Shown here: positions 43,101-54,420 of the stretch, one piece after another
Numbering within the stretch: position 1 is the first letter of the stretch
How the letters are laid out: each line of letters starts with the position of its first letter
Made by a program: the position numbers and the translations under genes
The notes under the pieces: generated by a model
Database searches by the model: none
What the model was told of the DNA's origin: nothing
The model's input: only the letters and a program-made list of their open reading frames with translations
NCBI GenBank assembly: GCA_030549335.1
Contig: CM060194.1
Coordinates: 67,864,077 to 67,928,076 of the forward strand
Direction of reading: 5' to 3'
Source of the DNA: Pontederia crassipes
Taxonomy: Eukaryota > Streptophyta > Magnoliopsida > Commelinales > Pontederiaceae
Length of the DNA stretch: 64,000 nt

Positions 43101-46100
43101 CTGTTTAGATTTCCTCCTTTCTACCATTTATTTTGTGTTTGAATTATTTTTTTTAAAGATACTTTATAACGACTAATTTGCCCATTTCAGTTGAGTCCAT
43201 TTGCAGAGTTGTTTTAGTTTGTTATACCTCCCATTGGCTACTGAAGTTTGAATATAAAAATGTTGCTATACTCTTGCTACTTTTTTTTTGAAACGATACT
43301 ATTGTACTTATGTTGTTCATGCACTCGTTTTTTTGTTCTGCCATCTAGTGTGTCTAATGCTCCATCAGTTGTCTTGTTGGTGGTAATCTTGTCCATATTT
43401 CCATGTTGTAATGATCTTTTAATTTGGTGTGAGCAGACAATACTGATGCCTTTCCTACTTTTTTATTGTAGAGCTTGAGGGTAGTTGCATCTGGGGAAAA
43501 ATACAAGTTGATTCACTTTGTTTATCTTTGGAAAAGTGTGTAACACTGAGCCTGGGACATCGAGCTGACATGCTTTCGGCGGTTACTATGCAGCATAGCA
43601 TTTTGGCGGTATGTTAGATTATAAATATGGTACATTTGTTAGTGTTTTTTTTTTGAAAGTGAAAAGATGACTGCCAAACTTAAGTGGTCATCCACTTCGT
43701 ATTGAGGACAATAACAACAACAACAACAACAAAGCCTTATCCCACTAGGTGGGGTCGGCATTGAGGACAATAAGTGAAAACAATATACAAGTGTGTACGT
43801 TTCTTAGCATTTTTATTATTACTTAATTTTCTATTTTACGCGTGCTTATCATTCTTGAGTTTTTTACTTTTCGAGTTATTTTTATTTTTTCAGCATTCTT
43901 GTGACGACTATATCAACATGATTTTAGCTAAAAGAATGTTCATTTTTTTGGCGATATCCATTAATGACAGTCCATTTCAGATACAAGGAATCACTGTGAA
44001 TAGATTTTTGTCTTCTGCATATCATTGTTGGTATATCCACAAATTGTCATATTCTTAATATCAGTGTTGGACAAATTTATTTAATTTCTGCTCTTGGGAC
44101 ATTCTTTCCTTATTGTGACTTGTTTGAAATTGAGTAAACGGTATTTAGCCTGATAGATCGGAGTTGTGGTCAGGTATAAGCCTTAAAGTATTCCTTTGTA
44201 TATTGGCATCTTTTATGTCATTCCATTTTGTTTTTTAATTTCACCTTTAGTGAGGTTTTACATAGAAAAGGGTAAATTTGTAGACTCGGCACTATATCCA
44301 TACAACAACAATAACAACAAAGCCTTATCCCACTAGGTGGGGTCGGCTACATGGATCATACGATGCCATATTCGTTGATCCATGTTCATGAGATTCGACA
44401 GGGTTTTACGCTGACTGTCGGGGCCTAACACAACCCTCCTCCTTTATTCGGGCTTGGGACCGGCTATAAAACATAGGCGGAGTTTAATGTAACACTACAT
44501 CCATAACAACAACAACAACAAAGCCTTATCCCACTAGGTGGGGTCGGCTACATGGATCATACGACGCCATTCCGCTCTATTAGTAACCAAACCTTTCGGT
44601 AACACTACATCCATACATCCCAAAATTAATTTTGTCCGTTTTATTTACTCATTTTATGGTAACCATATTAAAGTTTAATGTAACACTTCAAGTTTCTTAT
44701 GTAAGGATTGAATTTGGTTCTGTTCTGATTAACTTATTTATGGACCCACCTAGTTATCATTTTGGTAGTTCTGAAATAGTGTTATCTTTATTTTGCTCCT
44801 AGGATGACACTGATGACATGAACTTATGCCAGTCCTGTTGTCTGATGTCACTGATAGTATTCTGTTGAACTTGGTTGTCATTGAATATATAAATCAAATC
44901 TACATTTTAATATGTTGATCCATTCTGCAGCCTAAGTATGTGGATAGGAGTGACTGCATAGAGTTTCACGCACAAAGTGTGGATGCTACAGTAAGTTGTA
45001 TGCTTTTGAATTCAAGTTTGCAGATATAGGTCTTGGAACTGACAGCGAAATCTTCTTCCTAAAAGAGTCCTTGCCAACTTCAAGTGAGCATATGTGCTCA
45101 AGAGGTGGGTGCAAGCGATGCATCTCCATATGATTCCTATTCCTATGACGATGTTCCATCGTCATCTTTACCCCATTTCATCAGGTACCAAAATGTTAAT
45201 TTATATTTATACTGCTGGCTCTGTTTTATACATGCTTTTTTATACATATTAAGTCACAATGATACCACCGCACGCTGTCAAATATTTATTGGTTGTTCAT
45301 ACATCCTGCCTTCAGTGTAATTTGTTTTTGGTGATTTTCTGACTATCGCCAACCTCTATGCTGTTTTTTCTTGGTACCATGTACTTCACCTTGGTTCTAT
45401 ATTTATGTTCAAGATGAATGCATGTTCTTATGACTCGTGTCATATTCTGTTGATTTGTTAATTAAAATACATTAGATAACATCATTTTACTTGTCATTTC
45501 TTGTCGATTTTGCTAGGTTACGTTGACAGGGATAGTTGTAGCAGATTCGTTGTGATTAGAACTGGATCGCTAGCGGGATATGTATAATTATGGTTCTCAA
45601 AATCCACATTTTTCTCCTCTTCATAATACACATCCATGCTTCCAGCCAAGCATATTGGTCTACCTTGCTGTATTCTGTTCCAGGTCATGTAATTAGGATA
45701 CCAACCGGGGTTTTAAATTAAAGATTTTACATAAATTCGTTGGGGAAACTCGAGATGTAAACATGCAAATTCTATGTTCAAACTTATAAAATATGAAAAA
45801 ATATATCACAACATATGGACTTTTAGTATAAGTACTTTTATTCATCATTTTCAAAGAATAAAAGGGTTTACACTTAATAATTTAACACACATATATGATG
45901 AAGCATAGTTCATTCTTCTTCCAATTGTACCCTCAAAACTAGTCAAATGCCTACTTAATAAAAAATTCTGATTCTATGTCTGAAATTGGCTGAATCTACT
46001 TGATCCATCTCTACCGAGTTTACTCCGAGTCTGAGTCTACTGCTTCATCCGAAATTGAACTGCACTCACTTTGGTTTTCTACTCTAGAGTTTTAAACTCA

Positions 46101-49100
46101 TACGATTTTGAGCTAGACTCGCTAATTTGAAAATCATGGTACTGATAGTATTTTTTTATGCTTGCACATTAGAAAAGGATTCATTTTCACAGAAAATAAT
46201 TAGTTCTATTTCCTGCAAAAAACATTGCTGATACTTCATAAAAGGAAAAAAAATAGTCGTATTATAAAAACTTATAGACATGATTTCTTTGAAAACTTAA
46301 CTTTGCAACTATGAATTGCTTAAGAAACATTGTGCATTGATTAGGAAGTATTGCTTATGTTGGCCAATGAGGATGTTACCCACCTGTTCTGCCTAATGGA
46401 CATAGATGTTTGGCAACTGTGCACAGACGACTCCTCAATGATAGATTTCTTTTAGGTCTCATTACGAGCATAGGTCTGTGTAGCGTGGCCATAGCAGATG
46501 TCTTTGATGTGGCAGTTGGCCCATTTGGTTTTAGCTTAGTCGCCATAACTTTGGGGGCGAGAGGTGCTATGTAGAGAATTTTGTACGGCGCATCTATTTT
46601 TTTAGTAGAGTGGAAGAGGGTTTTCTTTTTGAGAGTACTGATTCCTACACTTGTAAATTTTCACAATTTTCATTCGTTTTGCTACAACGCATATGGCTAC
46701 CCTGTCTCTCCCTCACCGAAAATACAAGAGGATTGGGAGTTATGCCACCCTTGAGATCTCGACATTCTTGTGATCAATCTCCAAGTTATCTTCTCCACTT
46801 GCAGCCCATGTATGTTCATTGTTCTTGTTGTCTTCTTCACTAGGCAGTCCCTTAAATGGTCCAAATTTAACCTGAACACCCACTCTCTCTGACTCACTTT
46901 TTTGTTTCTTCCTTCTCTTTTTATTAGGTCCGGTAATGAGCTAAGGCAAGCCTAAGGCGTGTTTTGTCTCAACTTGGCTTAATTATATGTGCTTTTCTCG
47001 AGCTCGACTTTATGAGCTCATTTTCTTGGCTTGAGTTTCTTGACAAGCCTGTACAATGTTTTCCTAAGCAAGTGTCTATTTGGCACCAAAAGTTGCCTTG
47101 ACGAACTGATCTATCAAGATACTGTGCAGGTTAAAATGCAAAGCTTCTGTAATATTATTAATGCATTTAAGAACCCTCTAAAATTCTCTCAAGAAAATAA
47201 TCCTCCAAAGAATTTACTAAAAAAACTCAGTAATGCATGTGCAAGTGTTTAAATTTAGTATAATATTCAAATCACAAACTTTGATTTAGTCAGTTATGAT
47301 CTCTGTTTTTGCTACTTTATTTTGGGGTAAATAAGTATGTTGTGGTTTTGTTGAAAAAGCAGATCCAGTACCATTTATCGTACATGGTATCTGTTCCAAT
47401 TACAAAAAACTGTAGCAATGCAGTTTTTGTTTTGCTTTTCTATATCTTATTCATAAATATCCATCAAAATATTTTACCTATCAAATTGGATGACTACCCA
47501 AGCTCAGAAATCATTGTTCCTTCCTATAAAAAAGATATTGTACTTATGATCCACAATTTTGTTTTGAAAAATGTTGATACATCAAAATCTCATTTCAACA
47601 GTATGATAACTATTTGTGATCTTTTTTTTCATTTTGGAAAACAAACATCTTTTTTCCTTATTGTTGCTATTTTTAATTTATCTGTTCTAATTTTTAGATT
47701 GAGGTTGGGGAATGTCCTGTTTAACTATAGATATTACAACAACATGCTGCAAAAGACCGAAGGTGACCTTTTTTTTTCTTTCTTTAATTTTTGCATTAGC
47801 TTCTGCGCAAAGTTATCTATTAATTTGGATGTTTTATCTTTTGCATAAGCTTCTGGCAACTATTGTTTCATTGAATCTTATAAACTTTGAGTTAACATAT
47901 CAGTTTTATTGGTTCAGATACATTAAAAATATTGGACTTTCTTTCATGCTGAACTGCTATTTTATTCTTTTCTATAATGTAAATAGCATGTTAATCCTCT
48001 GAAAAAACGGCATGTCAATAGAATGAATCAATAATTGCACATTTTATGAAGTATACATGCGGCTGATTTTCAATTTCATTGTGTGGCTAATAAGCATTTA
48101 AACATCCATTTGGCCTGTCCCTCCTTATATGTATCACATGGCTATGTCCTTTCCTGGAGCATGTTGAAAGAATTGTGGCATTGTGACAGAACTCTGAATC
48201 ATACTGTTGATTGAATGTTAACAATTATATAGTCATTCTCTCTATTATCCAGTTGTCTTTGGCTTATTTTTGGGGTCTTCTTCTGTAACAGTTACCGAAG
48301 ACTTTTCTTGCCCATTTTGTTTAGTTAAATGTGCAAGCTTCAAGGTAATTTTTTTATTGCTCTTGCTGGATTCCTGGATTTCATTTCTTGGACTGACAAT
48401 CTGTGAATTTTTATTTTTTCAGGGTTTAAGATTTCACTTGACATCCTGCCATGATCTCTTCAATTTTGAATTCTGGGTTGGTAAATTTTTGGAATATACT
48501 TGTCCTTGTGTACTGTTTTAGGCTCTGGAGATTCAATTGGTTTTGTCTCTGATTTTGATTTTACAGGTAACAGAAGAGTATCAAGCTGTGAATGTCTCTG
48601 TCAGAACTGACATTTGGAAATCTGAGGTTGATTTCTGTAAATGTCTTTGCCAATATGAGTCTAAAATATGGTCGGCTATTTCATTTCCAGTCTTGTGTTT
48701 CCTGGGTCTGAAGGTCTGATTGGCTTTCTAAAAAAGAAATATTGTGCTGGTAGTTCAATTTGAAAATAATTTTAGCCTGTTTCGGGGGCATCTTATGTAG
48801 AATATTGTTGTCTTAGAAGTTATGTAGAAAAAAATTATTCTACTTAAACACATTTTGAACTTTCTAGGCTGAATGTTATTGTCTGACGTATTTGGAAAAG
48901 GGATTGGGGATTGTGTGGACCCAAAGTAGGTCCACACTTGTCGACTACCGTTAATGGTATAATTGCATTATAAATTCACTTTAAAAATATTTATCAAGAT
49001 CTAGCATTGATTTAGGAATCAATGGTGTATCCACATATGTGGACCCAAAATAGGTCCACATTCCTTAAATCCTTTGAAAAATAAGAGCTCTACTACTAAC

Positions 49101-52100
49101 TACTAAGATAACCTTTGTCTTTTAGTAATATCATTTGCAGTGGAAAGAGATCAAATATGAGCAGCTCCTTTTCTCGCTACACATATTCTTGAGTGACATC
49201 TGAAACAAACCTATTACTTAGAGAAGTGTTACATTGTTTCACCTCACCACTTTAAGACTTCATAAGCTTGGTAATGTGACAATCTTAAGACGGTTCCACA
49301 TGCATAGTTAATGATATTAACAGTTCACCTTAAGGCCGAGAAGGTGCTTTCTTCAAATTAAATTGACAACTAAATTTTTAGAATCTAAACCTCTTGACTT
49401 CGACTGTTCACTGCAGGGCAGGAAAATCTGGTACACATGCATCAAAGTTACACAACAAATATTTGAACTTCTTTTCATGAAAAGAACAAACTAACATGAA
49501 AGGCAACAAGGACAATAACGTTTTGCATGTGCCCACGTGTTTTTTGTTCAGTTCTTAGGAACAGCTTTATATGACGTGCATTGCTCTTGCCAATATTTAC
49601 AATGTTCTGTAAGCTATTATCAATAGCATGTTTGGTCACAGACAGAGGCAAATCTATTTTATTATTATTTATTGCTACTATGTGAATTCACAAGATTTGG
49701 ATGTATGGTCAGGGAAAGTATAGAAATTAGAGTGGGTTTGGCATTGCATCTGATATATCAAAGATGTCTTATCAGTGCGTACTAGTGAAAGGCACTTTCT
49801 TTCTTGGATTGAAATTGCACTCTCTTTTTTAGGAGATCTTAGGTAGTTTTTATTCATCATCTTAGGTAGTTATTGATTGAATGATTTAATCAGCAGACTG
49901 ACTTTAGATTTTTGGTAAGGCGACAAGATTTAGGTGCGGTGGATTTAGTGCTAATTGGTATGAATCTCCAATAATTTTATCTCAACAATTTAGCCTGCTA
50001 TTTTGGTTGTCTCAATAATAAAGTGTTGAGAATAGAACACTGAGGATCGATGAATAATGTGGTAAAACCCTCTTGATCAGTGTGAACAAGAGGGAAACAT
50101 CCACGAGAGGCCGCTGCCAGAATAAATTCACTATGAGCAAAAGATAGTACATCGAGATAAAATCCTAACCCTCATACATAATGGCTCAACCCGTCCGCTT
50201 CCGTCACATATCCTCATTTTTCCTTTTTTTTTTCTTTCACAATTTTAGGCACATGGTATATATTTCAAGTATTTCAAGGCACATCAACATAAATCAAGGT
50301 CTATGATCTCCTAAATAGATTCCCATGTAAAAAAATTAACAGTATTTTGAATTGTCATTGTAAATACGAGGAACTCGATTGTTTTCAAAGTGTTCAATGA
50401 TTTGATTGATTGTGCTGAAGTCTCAAGCACACATCTGATGAATGGATTTGATTTAGTTGATGTCTGGGCTTTGCTTTTGACTTGAAAAGTAAAGATTGAC
50501 GACTCATGATGAGGAGAAAACAGTGTTCAACAATCATGTACTGAAATCTTATTCTGCTTGACAGATATTATCAGATGGAATTGACCCAAGACTGCAGACA
50601 TTTTCTTACTGGTAATTTATAATTTCCCCTACATTGGCTTTGCTTTCAGGAAACAAGTTTTCACATGGATGTATTTAGTTAACCAAAAAGCAATTTATAC
50701 TGCAGCTCAAAATTTAGGAGGCGTGGAAGGGCGAGAAATCTAGTTGAGACTGCAAGCCATGTACATCCACATGCCTTGGAATCGGGCTCACCTGAAGTGG
50801 AACTAGAGGGTTCTCAATATTGCAATGACAATGTCAATGGTTCATGTTCTTCGCGCAGGCCTCTTGCATATGCTATGGATGTTTCACTTGTTAATGGCAA
50901 TGGTATGTTTATAATTCTGTTGTACAATATTGATGCATTTTTTGTTTCTCTTTAAGAAGATGAGCCATCATGATACAGATGGATTGTCTTATAAAGATGA
51001 AAGAAGAGTCCCCCAGTCGTTCTTTAATGAAACTCATCCACTCACAGTAATTCATAAATCTGAGAGCTTCAATTCACGTAATGTGCATGTTGCAGAGGGC
51101 AGAGAACCTTTGTCATCTAGCCCTGAAGCAGGTGGTTGTGTTGCTGCTGCTCAAGCATCTACCAGCAGTGATTTCGCACAGCCAGTATCTGGAACCAATT
51201 TGGTTTCAAGCAATATGCTGCAATTTGGGAAGATGCGAAAGATATCTGATGATCGAGCTGATCCTAGAAAGTATGTTTTTCTCATTCTCATTGTATTTGC
51301 TTTTGCAGTTGTTTATGAATTTACTATGGTCTGTGTATGCAGCCGAGCATTGCTACAGAAACGCCAATTCTTCCATTCTCATAGGGCTCAGGTGACATCA
51401 TAATCCATAGCTATTATTTTTCCTTATTTACTGTCTTTCCAATTCTCCACAAGATATTTTGGCAGTATCAGACATGTCAAGTTGACTGCTGTCAACCTGC
51501 TTTATTGTCTTTGTCAGTTATTCAAAACAGTTCTTTTTTTTATTATTATAAGCTCATATATTGTTCGACTTAATTTACATTATCTTCTTGCTACTTGAAT
51601 TTCTTCTCTGTAAATGCGCTTTGGCTCTGCTTTGGAAGTTAATTTATATACTGCTTATACGCTTCACTGATACTTAAAAGTCATCTATCACTTGTTTTCC
51701 CTTTTTTAACTTTGACAACTTGTCTAATGTGTTTGATAAAAACAATTTGTAAATCTGAATACCAAGTTTTGTGTTGAAGCCAATGGATCTGGAACAAGTA
51801 TTTTCAGATCAAGATAGCGAAGATGAAGTTGATGATGACATTGCTGACTTTGAGGATAGAAGGGTAAGATATTATTTGTTTAAAGAAATACAACAAATAC
51901 TTCAGTTTCTTCCTTAGTAATAGTTTTCTCTGGAAGATGAGGTTTAAATGCTATCTTATAAAGGTTGTACTTTTCATCTAACTCTGGTGTTAAGACTTCT
52001 TAATATTTGTTTTATGTTGTGCAGAATAAAGTGTTGATATAATTTGTTAGCTAATTTGGACAATTTGGTTCTATTCCTATTATTTGCTATCTCTGAGAAA

Positions 52101-53888
52101 TGAATAATTGTGATGTAGATGCTCGATGATTTTGTGGATGTGACAAAGGACGAGAAACAGATAATGCATCTCTGGAATTCTTTTGTCAGGAAACAGCGGT
52201 AACTTGCTCTTTGGCCTCTTTTATCTGTTCTCTTATTTGCAAGCATCTTTCTTCAGTATTACTAAAATGAAAAAGCCAGTTCATCTGTTATGTGTTCTTT
52301 AGTGACTAAGTTTCATGTTTGATCAAATTGGAATATTAACTTGTGATTGGAACATGAAAGTACTCTGGATATTTGTTTTTTCCACCACATTTCACCTTGT
52401 GTGATTGTCAGAACGGATGAGTGAATCCATTAATGTGTAAGCAATTAAGGGATCATTAGTTTAGCATTTACTCACTTTGGAGGGGACCTGAACCCTTCCA
52501 TGAGCAACAGAAATGGATCTGTTGAAGAGCCAAAAAAAAGAGCAAAGCTGGATTTTTTTTATGTACCGAGTCTGATGAGGGTGTCACTAATATTTTTGCG
52601 ATGTGTAATATGAAGTAGATGTGTTCATGTTAAAATATGATGAAAGACTGAACACTTTGGTAGCAAGTATATGCTTGTAATGGTGGTGCTAGGTTAATTT
52701 GCTTTCATGTTCCCCGCTTGTGTGCTTTCCAAAACTTGCTAACAATTTGCTAACGCCAGCTATGTCATTTAGATATTGGTTAAGCTAGTTCTGCTAAAAA
52801 AAATAAAATAAAAAATAAAAAAGTACTGTAGTATTGCCAGTGCTAGTCGGTTTCCTTTCTTTTTCAGATTTTGCTTTCATGCATCTGTCTGATCTCCTAA
52901 TATTGCTTTTTGTTCATTTGATGGACGTCTTAATTATTCTTTACTCGCCAACGTTTTTCTTAAACTCTTACAACAACAACAACAAAGCCTTATCCCACTA
53001 GGTGGGGTCGGCTACATGGATCATACGACGCCATTCCCTACTCTTACATTAGATAAAAAAATTAATTTGAAGGAGATAAAACCCGGTAGCACAAGTTATG
53101 GGGCCATTTAAGCTACATCGCGCCCTAAGTTGGAATGCTTGCGTGTGCATGATAATTTCTGTTTTCTATCACCTAAATTATTTGTTTCAATGACATGCGG
53201 TGTGTTATGACAAAGTTGGTTTAGTTATGCCAATATCTACTTGTTCACAAATTTTTTTTGAAACGTACTTGTTCACAAAATATAAGCTCATACTAAATGA
53301 AGTAGAATTGAGGAACCTTACCTTTTCAAGAAAAGAATTGACAAACCTTCTACCAAAGTTCTCATAATAGGGTTACTTAACCACTTGAAAAAAAAAGTTA
53401 ATAAATTTCTTCATCAGCCTTTTGTTGAATTGGTATATTTTGTAGGGTATTGGCAGATGGTCACATTCCATGGGCATGTGAGGCATTCTGCCGTCTTCAT
53501 GGCCCAGATCTTGTTCGTGCTCCATCCTTACTACGGTAAAGTTTCAATTAAATTACTTTAACAACTATTTATTATTTCAATTATATTCATGTTTATCAAG
53601 CCACTATTGACTAGTGGCTGTGAATTGACTATCTCCTGTTGGGCTTCTAGAATACCATCCTTCTTAAATATATTCTCATGTTATATATATATATATATAG
53701 AGAGAGAGAGATTAATATACTTATATATATTTTGGAGGGATGTTGAGCGCATCTCAGTCATTTATCCACTGATCAAATCTTATGATAAGTGATTAAATCT
53801 CATCATTTAAGTGCATCATTTATTGGATCAATGATTAAGATGCACTCAACATCCTTCTAAAGCACGCTCTGGAGGTGCATTAATCTCA

Positions 53889-53921
<33 letters not shown>

Positions 53922-54420
53922 GTGTGCGCGCGTATATATATATAGAGAGAGAGAGAGAAAGAGAGAATAAAAGATGGCTACCAAATTATGGGTTCCATCC
54001 GTGAATATACAAGTAGAGTTTGAGTGGTAACAAAAATAAAAAAGGTCAACCCCCATTCCTGAAGCAAAAAGAAAGTGTGCTGAACTATGTTCTCAACATA
54101 ACACCTCTCATGTTGCTATCAAGGCTGCCATATGATACCTTTGGTGATTTAACTTCGAATGTTTTAATGAATACTCTCTGCAGCACCTTTGTTGTACTCA
54201 AAGTTTTCCCTTAATCTTATAATTTTTACGCCACTGCTCCTTCTGGCCCTCATGATCAAGCGCGTTACTTAACTTTTCTTCTTATGGCATGATCAGGAAT
54301 TGGAGGTTGGTCATGATCAAACTGTGGAATCATAATCTGTTGGATCCTCGTACTTTTGACAACTGTAGCCAAATTCTCGAAAAGCTTCAAAATGAGAGCC
54401 CGGGACCATCACAAAGCTGA
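37145..54420 (+). CDS. EMF2: EMBRYONIC FLOWER 2-type Polycomb PRC2 subunit (VEFS-box, Su(z)12 homologue)
   Basis: A nuclear PRC2 component needed for H3K27 trimethylation and repression of flowering genes. 21 coding exons: 37145-37179, 37481-37649, 37812-37867, 38555-38669, 38754-38913, 39009-39077, 43472-43608, 44931-44990, 45066-45184, 47698-47762, 48292-48344, 48423-48476, 48567-48626, 50565-50611, 50706-50902, 50979-51270, 51343-51391, 51780-51863, 52119-52198, 53446-53535 and 54297-54420 (2115 nt, 704 aa; Arabidopsis about 630). N-terminus MPGLPLAVRDTTN, then EESLSIYCKPVELYNILQRR. Then FNYRYYNNMLQKTEV, a C2H2 finger (C335, C338, H351, H356), and NRALLQKRQFFHSHRAQ. The VEFS box (about 580-690) includes DFVDVTKDEKQIMHLWNSF and VLADGHIPWACEAFCRLHG. 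Exon order and frame are intact. The exon 15/16 junction is the least certain. Intron 6 is 4.4 kb because of a LINE. The long C-terminal tail QNESPGPSQS is ordinary. No breaks are seen. Confidence 0.94.
37182..37227 (-). mobile_element. near-empty LINE insertion flanked by 15-bp direct repeats
   Basis: The 15-mer AAGCTTCCATTTATG occurs at 37182-37196 and 37213-37227. Between them is only TTTTTTTTTTGAGAAG (16 nt), which matches the antisense LINE tail at 39383 onward. This is best explained as a LINE integration cut off almost at its poly(A) tail. It lies two bases after the start of EMF2 intron 1 and leaves the GTAAGC donor intact. Confidence 0.8.
39378..42260 (-). mobile_element. LINE (L1-type) with ORF1 and partial endonuclease, internally deleted
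   Basis: Read on the minus strand from about 42200, there is an ORF1 zinc knuckle CYRCLESGHFAHRF near 42000, then VDIHSLPLHLQRPEIAMAVA near 41450, and an ORF1 C-terminal part beginning MASWAEVV near 41266. It is followed by APE-type endonuclease pieces VDVAFLQETKLTD (about 40215) and GDFNVSLDMDDC (about 39910). The reverse transcriptase is missing. The 3' UTR stem GGATGACTACC / GGTTGTCATCC and a T run (on +) are present at 39380-39435, so the middle has been lost. Frame changes occur between the pieces. GC-rich, it fills most of EMF2 intron 6, antisense to the gene. The 5' boundary is approximate. Confidence 0.8.
42601..42643 (-). mobile_element. near-empty poly(T) insertion flanked by 17-bp direct repeats
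   Basis: AGACATTATGAGATAGT at 42601-42617 and AGACATTATGAAATAGT at 42627-42643 differ at one base. Only TTTTTTAGC separates them. The pattern is the same as at 37182 and 53238. It lies in EMF2 intron 6. Confidence 0.55.
43268..43307 (-). mobile_element. degenerate near-empty poly(T) insertion
   Basis: ATACTCTTGCTAC (43268-43280) and ATACTATTGTAC (43296-43307) flank TTTTTTTTTGAAACG. The insert closely matches the one at 53252-53265. The flanks are imperfect, so this would be an older event. Confidence 0.4.
43650..43700 (-). mobile_element. LINE 3' tail fragment
   Basis: A T run, then GAAAGTGAAAAGATGACTGC and a matching GTGGTCATCC arm, give the antisense 3' UTR stem-loop of the same LINE family. 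Only the tail is present. An Au SINE has inserted just after it. Confidence 0.6.
43714..43759 (-). mobile_element. Au-like SINE cut to 46 bp, perfect target duplication
   Basis: Only the (TTG)n tail and the last 28 or so bases of the SINE body are present (antisense CAACAACAAAGCCTTATC...GGGGTCGGC). It is flanked by the perfect 13-mer ATTGAGGACAATA at 43701-43713 and 43760-43772. It lies in EMF2 intron 7. Confidence 0.92.
44303..44487 (-). mobile_element. Au-like SINE, near full body
   Basis: The antisense copy runs from CAACAACAATAACAACAAAG to ..CATAGGCGGAGTT. It lacks the block around GACGCCATTCCGCTC TATTAG, which other copies carry, so it has a small internal deletion. The left flank CACTATATCCATA (44290-44302) matches CACTACATCCATA (44493-44505) at 12 of 13 bases, the likely target duplication. 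Lies in EMF2 intron 7. Confidence 0.88.
44506..44598 (-). mobile_element. Au-like SINE, 93 bp, perfect 17-bp target duplication
   Basis: The antisense tail and 3' half of the SINE end after ..TCTATTAGTAACCAAACC. The flanking 17-mer GTAACACTACATCCATA is identical at 44489-44505 and 44599-44615. The left copy overlaps the right-hand target repeat of the neighbouring SINE, so the second insertion used that site. Confidence 0.93.
48914..49060. repeat. pair of 23-bp palindromes in EMF2 intron 13
   Basis: Two near-identical palindromes, TGTGGACC...GGTCCACA, lie at 48914-48936 and 49038-49060. They differ at one central base. The sequences outside them, GGGATTGGGGATTG on the left and CATTCCTTAAATCC on the right, are loosely inverted. 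The unit may therefore be a small MITE whose ends carry the palindromes. No target duplication is certain. Confidence 0.75.
52973..53039 (-). mobile_element. Au-like SINE, 67 bp, with target duplication
   Basis: Antisense tail and 3' end of the SINE, ending ..GACGCCATTCCCT. It is flanked by ACTCTTACA at 52964-52972 and 53040-53048. It lies in EMF2 intron 19. Confidence 0.88.
53238..53279 (-). mobile_element. near-empty LINE insertion flanked by 14-bp direct repeats
   Basis: TACTTGTTCACAAA occurs at 53238-53251 and again at 53266-53279, perfect. Between them is TTTTTTTTGAAACG only. The insert matches the start of the antisense LINE tail at 43650 (T run then GAAA). It lies in EMF2 intron 19. 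Confidence 0.78.
53682..53945. repeat. TA/GA microsatellites flanking a 130-bp fold-back element
   Basis: (TA)n-(GA)n lies at 53682-53712 and again at about 53888-53955. Between them, GGATGTTGAGCGCATCT (about 53738) is mirrored by AGATGCACTCAACATCC (about 53848), so roughly 53731-53862 can fold into a hairpin, like a small MITE. It lies in the last EMF2 intron. Confidence 0.65.
53965..54130 (-). mobile_element. LINE 3' UTR fragment
   Basis: The GATGGCTACCA / GGTTCCATCC stem and the following CCTGAAGCAAAAAGAAAGTG match the LINE tail at 39400-39600 (CCCGAAGCAAAAAGAGAGTG there). The poly(T) side has been replaced by GA repeats. It lies in the last EMF2 intron. Confidence 0.6.

Noticed and set aside
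47309-48002. Two overlapping open frames inside EMF2 introns 9-10
   Set aside because: They span EMF2 exon 10 in part and are otherwise hydrophobic low-complexity intron translations.
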